Made by a program: the position numbers and the translations under genes. The notes under the pieces are model-generated. The model was not told the DNA's origin, made no database searches, and worked only from the letters and a program-made list of their open reading frames with translations. A stretch of DNA of 64,000 nt from Stenopsyche tienmushanensis (taxonomy: Eukaryota; Arthropoda; Insecta; Trichoptera; Stenopsychidae). How positions within the stretch are numbered: the stretch's first letter is position 1; the number at the start of each line of letters is the position of its first letter. This document shows, piece by piece, positions 25,218-37,800 of this stretch. The DNA lies in the NCBI GenBank assembly GCA_008973525.1, contig WACJ01000356.1, positions 1 through 64,000 of the forward strand, in the 5' to 3' direction.

Positions 25218-27059
25218 TTTTGATGTCTACCTCAGGCTTAAACTAATTAATATATCTATATAAACAAGATTTAAAATATATATATATACATAGTAAAAAA
25301 TATTTGTAGTAATAATCATGCATTATTGGGAACTCGTTGGAAATTTAAATTTATGTATGATCCTATCATGAAATATCTTTGTAATATAATTTACAGCAAT
25401 TGTACGTCTAATTTTAAATTACATAATTTAATTATACATTTTAACAAGATTAAATAATGGTTAAATCCATGTTCTGCATTTGTATCGATCATAATCAACG
25501 TTGACACTAAAACAAAATTTCTAGCCATTACAAAAATGACATTTCCGATAATTACATTTCAGAAATTCGCTTTGCAAGAACAAAAACGTTATTTTTTAAT
25601 CATATAAGGGCGATTATAAAGCTACCACTCATTCAGCTCTGCCTTTAAATGGGTGCCGGTCAATTTGACATTTATTTTGGTGCAAATAAAACTTTTCATG
25701 GCCATTATAAATTGATATCATTTCTAAAAATATTCAGCTTGAATTGTTTTTTTTTTTAAATTGTAATACGTTTCTAATATCAGAAATCGCAACACCTTAA
25801 ATTTAATCGAATTTTCATGAATTATTTACGTATATGATGATATGTATACAGTTTTTTTTAAATATAAAATTGTTCATTAGGAATTCTAACCTAAATTCAA
25901 ACTAATTGACTTTTAATCTAAATAATAAAAAATAATTTAATTGGGGGTTTTTAAATAAAAATTTAATTCAATTTAAAATCCCTAAAAAAATGACGAAAAA
26001 TGTATTTTATTAACATTTCCATGCTTTTAAAAAAGCCTTTTATGGCCATTTTATTTATTTTTAAATATTTAAATGCAGTGGACATGAGCGTGTACTTTAA
26101 AAGCTCATAATTCCTATGAAAAATCTTTTTTAAAGTGTGTTCTTAAAATGTTCGGTATTTGCGTTGAAATTATTCACTTATGATCACAAAATCCATTGCT
26201 TAATATTGAAAATAAAACTCAAATAATTTAAATCATGTTTTCCATATATCAAAAACAACAATTATATAAATTTTTATATTTACTAAAATTTTATTTATTA
26301 CATTATTCCTAGCCAATCAATAAATTACACAATTTAAAAAATATATATTTAGTATTTTTGATGCGACGATGTGAGCTTGGCTCTCGCTATACAAGAAAAT
26401 TATATATTTTTATACAAAATACAACATAATTGATGATCCGTTAGGCACAGACACTAAAGCTTTTAACGCATTAAATTCCACGAGAGTCTTTCGATAAACA
26501 CATTCGGATTCAATAAAATGACTAATAAATTTCTTGTTGCGTTATGAAATCCCATCATTTTAATAAACATAAATGTACAAAATCAACAAAATACGTATAC
26601 GAAGCTCTGAACACGAAGCATACATTTTCGTCGTTAAGATGTGAAAAATACTTTCTAATTAATTTATTGAATATAGAAAATACCAAGTATGTATCGGATA
26701 AATTGAAAAGTAATCAAAATCCACAATGTCCACGAGGAATAATGAGTTTTATTCCAGAGATGCAAATATAAAAGACTGAGAATATTAACTATCGGTATGA
26801 AATATGGCACAATAAGAAGAATAAATTGTAATTCCCATAATTATAATAAAAAATGCTGATTACATTTTAGCAAACATACAAAATAAGTTGTATTACTGTT
26901 AATTTGAGGGTTTAAAAACACATTTTTCCTGGTAATTGATTAAAAAAAATCATCATGCACACGATATACTTGATATATGACGCGGCAGGGAAACTTCCTT
27001 ATTTGAAATGCGCGTCCTGAAGCGAAGAAAAGAATTAAAATATTCCAAACACCAATAAT
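25218..27059. other. AT-rich intergenic stretch
   Basis: Very AT-rich, with long A/T runs. I see no exon, element or RNA gene. The 5' UTR and promoter of erlin should lie in the first few hundred bases. Confidence 0.5.
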
Positions 27060-27622
27060 AAATTTTATAAAGAGGAAAACTCTTCCAGAAATCGTTGCCC
27101 GGCTAATTGCGCTGGATGGTTTATCCGTAAGAGGGATTACGAATAGTGATTCCATTCGTGAATATGTTACACTAAAAGGGTTTTCATTACCAAAAAATCA
27201 ATCCGACATAATGAGATTGATCTCAAAATTTTACCAAGAAAAAATAAGTGAAGTAATTTCCAATATTATAGGTTTAAAAGTAAATGCTCGCTTTAGACTG
27301 ACAATGGATAAGAGGACGAGCATAAGAAATTCGTAAAATTGTTGAAAGTCGGTTGAGTGAATTTGGAATTGTTTTTGAATGTGAAATAGTAGCATGATAT
27401 AGTAGCAGACTGATAGTGCTAGCGTTCGGCGTGAAAGTCCTGTCGTCAATGAATTTTGCATAAATCACGCTATACATCTAGCTGTAATTGAAAAAATGTA
27501 CCAGAAAACTTATCAAATAGAAACAGAAAACATTGAAACAGTAGAAGATTTAGATTGTTCCAATGAAGATAAACAAAGCATTGAAGAAAGTGTCTCCGAA
27601 AATGATAATTCGGAAAGATAGA
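27060..27622 (+). mobile_element. Degenerate hAT-superfamily transposase
   Basis: Plus-strand frames read LALDGLSVRGITNSDSIREY-like text, then IMRLISKFYQEKI, ARFRLTMDKRTSIRN, VESRLSEFGIVFECEIVA and CINHAIHLAVIEKMYQK. These are the hAT blocks TxDxWTS.RNR, ..ES.L..FG......IVA and C..H.IHLAV.D.LY. Several frameshifts and stops (for example after TSIRNS) make it a pseudogene. The acidic tail EDLDCSNEDKQSIEESVSEN ends at a stop near 27620. Confidence 0.7.
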
Positions 27623-28899
27623 ACAAGATGGTTCTTTTAATTTATACATACATGTAACGCATATAAATATTTACTTTAAAAATATCTGTACATAATTTAA
27701 GAGAAAATAAAAGTCTCGAGTCCCGAGACTTTGAAAAAGTCGAGACTTCAGAGTCGCTAATACCCGTCAATATACTGGAAAGAATATTTCCCTGCCGTAC
27801 CCTGTATTTCTTTCAATTGTTTAGCAAATATGTGATTGAAGTAATTATTACAGGACATTTTTACACAATTATGATTAATTTACAATACAAAAACAAAAAT
27901 TACACATTAAATTAAATATATATTATAATACAAACTGTTCACAAAAAAATGAAGCAAAAAGAATTTGATTACTTTTCCGTTTATTTGAAATAATTGACCG
28001 ATTGTGCCTGACAAAAAATGCTATTATGTTGTATACCATATTCGACAGTTTTTAGTGATAATTTACAATTAATTCGTCATATTATATTTTGTCATTTGAT
28101 TCGTTTTATAAAATTAATTTACCATGAAGAATTATAGGAATCTCTTGATTTAATGTGATTCATTTATGGAAAGATGCATTTTTTAAGCTGCGTTTCAATG
28201 ATTAATTCAACTTATGAGCTGCTGTATAAATTGGCATGCATCTGATGAAACCCATTGATTTTATCACCGTTTAAATATCAGAGATAATCAAGAGATTGCT
28301 ATGTATCTAAAGCAGATATAAATATACATCGTTTAGTCATGTTTCGAATTATTATCGATTGGTTTCGACTAACATGCATTCGTATTTGTGTTCACAAAAA
28401 AAAATCAGCAATCGAGTATATTCGTAGACTACCACATTAATATTCTACGCAAACATAAAAATCCATGTCGACTTTCTATTATACATGCGTTTAAAGAATG
28501 CCATAAAATGATGCCTTTACATAAAATAAAACAGCAAAGGTTTCGACTATATTTGGTTTCGCAAAGTATCTATCAAAGGAGGTAGAAGCGATATTGCAAT
28601 CATCTATAAATCTATCTAAAAACAGCCTTATCGAATAATTATATTTTGAAAGCAATAAATACTGAAATTATTAAAACACTACCCAGGATTTATTTGCATT
28701 GATCTTTGCTTAAAAATCTCTAAAACATGTACACAGTTAAACATCAAGTCTCAGATATGACACCAATAGATAGTGATATTCCAGACGTGTTCTCGGAATA
28801 AACGGAAAAATAAATTTATTCCGAATAGATTGAATAATCTAGCGAAACTGAATACAAATAGTGGCATCGAAGGTAAAAACAGAAGCCTTTCGTGTTAAT
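27623..28899. other. AT-rich intergenic stretch
   Basis: Nothing gene-like recognised. Confidence 0.5.
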
Positions 28900-29400
28900 T
28901 TATGCCCTTAATGAGCTTACAAAGGATTGTTTTACAATGACTTAACGTGGCCGTCGGTCTAAATTCAATAGTCGGAGTGAAATGGCTATGACTCAATGAA
29001 TGCGATTGTGGCAGATCCATCAGCGGTTTATCTAAGTGCAGCATAAATTGAAGGTCATTTAACTCATGTGAATAATTTAATAGTTGTGTTCTGGCGTGTT
29101 TCCGGATCATCATTATGATAGTCTGGCAACTGAGTGCTGTTGGATTTGGGATAAATAAATGAGTAAAATAACCATTCATTTATATATTAAAAATAATTTG
29201 TTCCAACTTTTTAAAATTGACATCATTTTCTGGTTAGCTTCAGCAAGTTTGAACCAGTCTGGTACTATAGTCTGGCAACCCCCTTTCTTCCCAAACTCAA
29301 CGACACTCAGTCGCCAGACTGTCATAATCATAGTCCATAAACACAACTATTGAGCTATTCATATATGTTAGATGACCCTCAATTTATGCTGCCAGCTATC
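28900..29400. repeat. Inverted pair of an unassigned dispersed repeat
   Basis: The arm at about 28980-29150 is the reverse complement of the arm at 29285-29400. Both contain (C)AACACAACTATTRARYTATTC and CTCAATTTATGCTG-type words, and both carry an ACTCAGT(T/C)GCCAGACT box at the inner side. A third copy lies at 38528-38620. The pair could fold into a long hairpin around a roughly 140 bp spacer. Confidence 0.55.
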
Positions 29401-31869
29401 AGTCTACGAGGATGCATATGCAAGTAAAGACCCTGAGATGTTAGAAGAACTGACTGCAGAATAAGATGAATTAACATAAATAATAATTCACATTTATTGG
29501 GAAAAGTGGCCTGATAGAATTCTTATATTACTCCAGGTGAAGCTCTTTTATTTTTTATGGATGCCTAAGCAACCAGGGAATTACATGATGTAAACAATCA
29601 TGGTAAGTCCTCGTGTTGTGTATCAAAACGTTACAAATAAAAAAAAGAAACAAGAAAATTCCGAGAACTTCTTGCTAGAAAATGGTTGTATTCAGAAAAT
29701 GCTAGTCCCAACAATGAAAAAAATAAAGCAGAAAAAGCGCCTTTTAAGGAATTGTGTTCTACGCAACCAGAAGAAGAGATGAATTCTCAATCTTTACCAA
29801 AGAAAAAGGTCATCCAAACACGGACGACATGCGGTAAAATTTTACTCATGGTACGATTGAAAAGTTTAGCATTTTAAAGAAGCAGTTAGATTTGACTAAT
29901 GATGGACTCGATTACGCCACATTCGCAATTGCGTGAATATATTTCAACTGAAAACGGCGAACGGAGCAATTGTGCATGCGGGATAAAGGGATTTAATTAC
30001 ATAAGCATCTATAATTAAATAAAATTTATTTCATTATTTCCTGACCGCTTTGATCATCATAAATACTTGTGACATGCAGTAATAATTTAATTGAATTAGC
30101 GCTTTATTCAAACAATATTGTTACGGCTGATCACTGTCTAAGTATGATAAAAATGTATTTATATTTCATTACATACATTTGATGTCAACTATCGCTTATT
30201 GATAATATTAATATCACCGTCAAGAGAATTTAAAAAAAAACAGAATCATGTATATTTTAATTATATTCGATATTTTCTTTCGAAATCAATGGAATAGGGG
30301 AATAAAAATAAATGATGATTTGTTGATACGCAATAAATTTCTAAACGGACGAATAAACATCCCTTAAAAACAATAACGGAGTATATAAATTATCAATAGA
30401 AACGATTTACAGACAGTATGAGATAAACTGCATTATCTTGCAAAAGAAAGCTTTAGAAATCATATTTTTATCCCCATATTATAAAACACACATGTCCATA
30501 TAAGAGCACAAGAGAGCGCCAGCTCGACCTCAAACACATTAAAGATTATTTTCCAAAAACAAAGCAAAAATGTAGAGAAAAGGACGTTTCTTTCAGTAGT
30601 AAAGACAATCATGCAAAATAATGCTTTAGAATAAATTCGTTTAGTGGAAATATATTGCTATAAATATTAAATGGCTTCCATTAAGATGTTTAATATATTT
30701 ACAATATATAAATTAACCTGCTAACAGTCTTCAGGCATTTGTTTAAAAAAATCTATGTTTAAATTATAAAAAAATACATTTATTGCAAAATTTAATCATT
30801 CAGTCAGGAGTAAAATTCATCACGGAGAAAATCTAAATTCATTAATCACAATCCCCTCATCCAAATTCTCCGACGGGAATATGACCCACCCTTCAACAAA
30901 TTATCTCCTAATTTTCTAAATAAACTGACAATAAGAAAAGAAAAAAAAAAACCACCATACAACTTAATGAGGAATTTGATTACATCAAAGATTATTAAAC
31001 GAAGCGCGTTCGACCATGAACGAAAACTATAACACAAAGAACGTGGGACGTGCATATGAAAAAGTACCCCTTCAAGACTCACTCTAACAACAGTTATGGT
31101 AAAATCACATTCAAATCATACTTGACTCGTCATAAATAAAATAATATACACTCTTCATTTATATTAACTTTTTTCATAAGTATAATCAGTATTTTCGTTA
31201 AAATCTATTATTTACAATTATATTTATATAAATATAGGCCTCTCGGTACATACCATTACTTATACATACATATATGGCATGTACATTTGATGATACATGC
31301 AATGAAAAAGTCTAATATTTTTATCAAAGAAATGGGGTACTTCCTGTTTAAATTAAATCTTCATGAGCGCGCCAAATACAAATACCCGCGCGCTCAGCTA
31401 GTATTTTTATTATGCAGAATGGATATTTGTATGCATTAAATTTACAGCAGAAAATATTATTCAACGCGTCATTTTTGTAGAATTATTTTTTCCGCCGTCC
31501 GTGAAACGCGTACAAATATCCAAAAAGATACATTCGCATGTTCAACTATAATAAACTTTATCAAAGAAAAAACCCTAAATAAATCATTTATTAAAAATTA
31601 TTATGCACGCCTATTAAAATATACACCGGTATCATCAATCTCTAGCCTTATACATATTATCAATTAAAATATACAATTATATACTATTTTTAACGATACA
31701 ATCAACACACATATGCATAAACCTTTGTTCAATATACACATATTTCAAGAATAAAAAATGCAAACAACATCATTCAACAATTATTCACAAATGTACCATA
31801 TAATTCATTTATCATATGTATTTAAATAAATTTATCACATAGAAGTTCTGATTAAACTTGTTGATATAT
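29401..31869. other. AT-rich intergenic stretch, 3' side of LIN54
   Basis: A short run of Lys/Glu-rich open frame at about 29640-29870 has no family signature or splice context. The remainder is AT-rich and contains the LIN54 3' UTR near its right end. Confidence 0.45.
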
Positions 31870-34800
31870 TCATATTGATACCCCGCGCACGTCGTCCGGG
31901 ATATTGGACGAAGGGGAGGCCTGCGCCGTATTAATCATATGCTGAAGACAGCGGCCGAATTCCTCCAGAATGTGCGTCGTGGCACTCGGTGCATCTGGTC
32001 CGTCGACGGCTTCTGCGTCAGAAGCTTGCGCAATCAAACAATTGCAAACAGCTTCTATTACATCCACCGTCATATAGCTCCAAGGTTTCCTATAAAAATT
32101 ATAAATACAGTCAAGCCTCCTATAACGTCAAGATAGGGACGTGCAGTATAGGAAAAAAAAAAACGTTATAGAAAGTTAGGCGCCTATACAAAATTAGGGG
32201 TTTGTGTGTGTAGGTGTTTAGTTTGTTTACAAGCGCACCGATTACGTATTTTGCCAGGCCTATTTCATTCCCAGCAGTCAGGGGAGTTCAATGCGATACT
32301 TTTTTAAGTTATTTTTTTTAATGCATTAGCATATGATAAAGTAAACTTTTTTGGTAATTGGTGTTATTTTAGAATACATGGGGTAATATGGGTTTTGTTC
32401 GTTCGAAATACGCTGCCATACCGTTCATCAGATTGCGATAAAACTTCGTCCACTTATTGTTAAGGTTTCCGCGAGTAACATAGGCATAGTGTAATATATA
32501 AAAATCAATGTTTGTTTGTTCGTATTTAATACGCTGCCATACTGTTTATTCAATTGCAATAAAACTTTGCCAACTTATATGATATGAACATTCGTTTTGG
32601 CATCTTTTTCCAATTTAGACCCATCTCATTAGCGTTAAACACTTGGCCTGCTCTCATTTGTATGATTGTTTAAAATTAATTTTATCACCAAAGATGATTA
32701 GTGAAGTCAAGAGACAAAATATAATGAAGCGCTATAGGAAAAGACCGCCGCAAAGATACAGTATAGAAACGCGTTTTATAGCAGGGTTGTATTATCTTAG
32801 TATTATACCTTTTTAATAAAAATAACTATATTAATTTAACTCACTTGATTCGACTGGAGGAATCCTTTTTCATATTGAGATCACTTTTACTACTTTCAGA
32901 TATGATATCTCTGGATTGATCCATATCATCGGGTTTACCCAGTCTTCTGTGCATTATTTCAGAGCGAGCTTTCCTTAACGATCTTTTGTCGATGCTATCT
33001 TCCACGTTGCGACATCCAATACACTTACAATTAGCAGAGCATGCAATTTTTCCCTTGAAATTACAACCAAAAACAACGTATAAGCTCATACAATGTTTAT
33101 AGACGATTAAAATTACTTTAAAAATTACAAATTAACATCAAAATTACCTCATAGCATTCACAATAATTCTTAAGGCAGCCTGATCTTTTACAATTACAAC
33201 CTTTGTTATGACGTCTAATCACTTCCAGACCGTAATTCTTGGCCTTTCCAATTTTGGGTCTGAAAATAAAAATAACGAATGGATACATTCCAATGTGACG
33301 GCGATAAACCCGTTTATTTAGATGAAATATTACATTAAACATACCTAAAAGCGTTAGGATTCCTTTCTAAACATGTTCTGATTGCTTTCTGGCGATACTC
33401 TTCATTTTCTAAATTATTGAAGCAGTTGTTACAGTTGCAATGATTGCAAAACTCGCCATTTGCGAAGCAATCGCAGTAAAGTTTTAAGCACTGTGATTTT
33501 GTGCAATTACACGGTTTTCTCGGACGCATACCTAACTCCAACGCTGCAAATATACACGCAAAAATCATGAGTTTAAGCTTCAATATCTGAATATAATATA
33601 CGTATAAATCGAACAGTGCTCACAACAATCCATGTTTTTTGAATCGATTTCTTGTTTAATTTCAACGTTCGCAGCTATGGACAAAGATTTCGATGACATC
33701 TACAAAATAAAACCGCATTATTAAAATCGACGGGATATTTCATTAACTATATCGCGTTTGTTCTATGAGCATATATTACGCTTTGCCCTTGAATCTGCTG
33801 TATATATGATGCCGGTACCATAACAATATGTTTCATATCAGTCTGTAGGCTATTATTCACTGTGGGGATTTGAGCCGGGGACGTCGCCGTAAATTGACGC
33901 TGGATTTGCTGTTGATGTTGTTCCTCGTCAATCACCTGCTCTTCGACAATTTCTTCACTTTCTACAACCTATCATTGAATAAATTCATGCATTGCATTGA
34001 GATTAAAAGAATAGGAATAAAATTCAAAATATTTTTGAGCAAAGAGACATACTTCTTCCTCTATTACTTCAGTTTTACTAATTTGAAATTCCATATTTTC
34101 TTGTTGGATTATTTCTAGCTCCTGCTCTTTATTAGAATCAATCTGTAGATTAGGCATACTTGTAACTGAAAACTAACATAAAAAAAACATTGTTTAATAA
34201 AGCAATTTCTACCTATAACACCACAGATAAGCCTCGTTAATAAAATTAGTTGAAAATGAATCCCGCTTTATGAATTCACTAATTTCTTCTGGCACACAAC
34301 ACGGGCCAGAAGAAATTAATGAATGAAATCAATTTTGTGTTTTTATCCACCTAGAATTACTTGGGATGCTGACAATATTAACCCATTGATGAGTATACAC
34401 TCATATGTGGCATGCAGCACTCCACAGTGCTTTATTTTCAGTGACGTTCTTCTATTTATAATACAATAAGATGTTCCTGGATGAATAAACACGTTGTACG
34501 AGATTAAGCGGAGACAAATTCAGGTCTTTCAAGTAATATATACAAAAGGAAACGGGTGAATAAAGGACAACAAGCACAAAATCCGACTTGAAGTGGATTG
34601 CATTCAAGAAAAGTGATATTTGTGCGTGTAACGTGGAAGAAAATCCTGGGAAAATTGCAAGCCTATCAGTTTCGGATTTTCTATTTTCAAGAAGAGATTT
34701 CTAGAAAGCATTTTGTGACGCAATAGAAGACATTAAGCCGTGAAGAAAAATGCGCTCAAAACGAGTACGAGTACGGGAGAGTCGTCGAGTATATCTCGAT

Positions 34801-37800
34801 GAAGAAGGACCTCTTTGTATAACAGAGTGGACTACCAGAACAGGGGAGGATCTTCGAGTTCAAGAAGACGCTTGCTACATATAACGCATGTTCGCTTGCT
34901 TGCCACTGGTTCTCCTATTGTGGATTAATTGAATAAATACGTTGTGCCGATTATTCAACATTTTACTGATCACCTTCAGCGCCTGCCTCATTTCAACCTC
35001 TATGACCGAGTGAATTAAATCATAAACGTATTCCGTCATTCGTCGCTGCCGATTCGCGGATCGGGACCATTGTTTGTGCCAAATAATTCAAAAACTGTAA
35101 ACCAGATAGCAAATTGTAATAGATTCAGAAGAAAAATATATTATTTATTAAACTCGTGTTGTTTTTTCTTTCTTACACTTATATAGCGGAAACAAAAATG
35201 CTACGTATTTTAAGCACTACCAATATACAAGTAATTTTAGTACACTTGGCTCTGTTCTTATGCGGATCTTTTTTATGCGATTTTTATGTTTAAAAAAATC
35301 CAAAATTAATACTAGTACAAGTTGCAATCGTTTAACCTGTATGGGAGTACTATCGAAAATATCCGTTTTGACCTTCACTATTCAGAAAGAGCACTCTTGT
35401 GCATTGAAGCTCCGAGGCGGACAGAGACAGAGAGAACTTAGCGCAGTTCGGGAGACTGAGACGGAGAGCTTCTTCATATGCATCTCATGATTGTATAGAT
35501 CGTTAAGCCCAAATTTATCGACTTATAATGATTTCGATTTCAAGTGTGTTATTTGTTTACGCAAAGAAATGTCCGAATATTGTGTGTTATTGAGAGTGTT
35601 TGTTTATTTAACTGCGTGTTGAATGAGTCTTTGTTCAATTATCATTTCCTTCTAAAGGAGGAGCAAATGAAGTTAAGTGTGTGTATAGGGCAATATTGCC
35701 AATCTCTTGATAAGAAACTGGCAATTTTGGATTACTTGGCGAATCGACAAAATCCTACTGAGATAAGCCAACTCTTAACCTGGGGGAATCGACCATAAGA
35801 GTTATCAAAAAAATTAATGTTGCCATCAGAAAATCAGTCATCAACGGCACAAAATTAAGCTTAAAATGTACATCGTATTCGAGAAATCCTTCATTGGAAA
35901 AAACAGTAAAAGCACTTGTAATTTGAAGATTTATCTCAAAAACGATTTCCCATATGTGGATATTTAATTAAGGAAAAAGCTCTTCCGTTTCATGAACTCA
36001 TAATATAACGAACTGCGTTAAAAATTAATGGTGACTCCCCATGAAACACATCAATTGCATGAAAACAGACCCAAGTGTATATAAAATAAACTATCAAATT
36101 TAACTCACTGATCAAAGGGTTAAAGACGAAAATAAAAATAAAACAAAAACATGGATGTCACTTAATATTATACCATATAAAAATATTAATTTTGAATCAT
36201 TTAAACCATTCATATACAATGATTTTTGCGTTAACCAATCATAAACTAGGGATTGATAACAGCATTGTATTTTTGGCACTCCTGATGTAATAAATACTTA
36301 CTCCGCTTGCTGTTGAAGTTTGTACTATTTTTTGTGTCGCCGGATTCAAAGTAATCGTGACAGGCAACAGTTTAGTTTGAGGTTTGGCTATAACTACAAA
36401 AAAAAATCATTAATCAATTAATTAATTCGATGTAAAATAAAATAAATATTCCAACACACAATTGTGTAAAAAATGTTAATCACAATCATTGTTTAATTTA
36501 TAATTAAGAAGACTGCTTACTTTTCTTAACGGAAATTCCAGAATTCGACGTAGAAACGTCAGCCGAAGCCACTTGTAATAAATTTCCTATGGAAATGAAA
36601 AATATATTTATATAAGCTTAAAAATACAGAAAACATTTAAACATTAAAGTGTTCATTTGTTTGTTATACCTTGCATGTCAAACATTAAAGGCTTTGTGAT
36701 AACTTGAGCAGGTTTACTGGTTTGAATAACTTTCGAATTCGTTTGAATGGTACGCGCAACTGAAGTCACAGACATCGGAGCTATGCGCACCGGAGACGCA
36801 GTGCTAATTTTCTGTTGTGAAGGATTCGACGACACCAACCTTACATATTGCATCTGTAATAAAAAATGTATGTGATTTGAACATATACATATTTGTAAAA
36901 TTAACGTCAATTGCAAATTAATGCATATTATACTGACTCCTTTTCCGGGAAGGTTGATGTGATGAATCGTTTGCGAATTGAACTTTTGTCCCGCAGGAAT
37001 ACTAGCAAGTATATTGCCACTCCCGTCGACTTTCAAAACCTGAGAATTTTTAATTCAATTTAAAATCACAAATAAACGTATCTCAAAAGAATAATATAAA
37101 ATTACCTGCGAAGTTTTAGGTGTGCTCGGTTGTTTGATGAGGACATTTTGCGACGTTAATATCATTTTACCGGCATTGACGTTTCCTAATGAACAACATA
37201 ATATTTATTAAGAACGAATAACAGTCTTTTTTAATCGTAATTCAAATTGTCTTATCGAACCTTTCGGAGGTGCTGGTAAAATTTTGGCGGGAGATTTTAT
37301 ATTCGTGATTGAATGACGCACAGGTCTCACGCTGGGAGTGGACGTAGCTGCTTCTCCTTGTTTGATAGGCGACACAGCTAACAACTGATAAAAAATGCAA
37401 TAATCCATTGGATTCATATTCGATCTAGAATTACGACAGCAAATTGTTGAAATATTTTATAATACCTGATGTATTTTTCCGTCCGAAACCAAGCCCATCT
37501 GTTGGGCTTGCTGAAGGCTTAAGTAACGAGGCACATTTTTTTGCGAATTAGCTCCATTTGATTCGCCGCCTAATAAATGGTTATAAATCAGTTAAAATTT
37601 TATCATAACTTATTTTATATTTTGAATCAGAAAAATGATATCGTACTCGGAACGAGAGTATATTTAGCCAGGGGAGGCATTGATGCTTGTCTTAATTGTA
37701 CGACTTGTCCTCCCGGAGTAACTCGCACCACCTGAGTTGATTTTCCTTGAGTGGAGGTCGACCCAGGTCCAATTACTTTAACGCGCCCATCTGTTGACGG

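Noticed and set aside
25218..31869. Search for a CRISPR array, prokaryotic operon or integrated viral genome
   Set aside because: No regularly spaced repeats, ribosome-binding-site-led gene runs or viral structural genes were seen here or elsewhere in the window; all foreign sequence is explained by ordinary insect transposons.
34440..35040. Possible solo LTR in the LIN54 intron
   Set aside because: There is a poly(A)-like AATAAA and LTR-style text, but I could not find matching TG...CA ends, a target duplication or a second copy, so it is only mentioned within the TTAA-bounded block.
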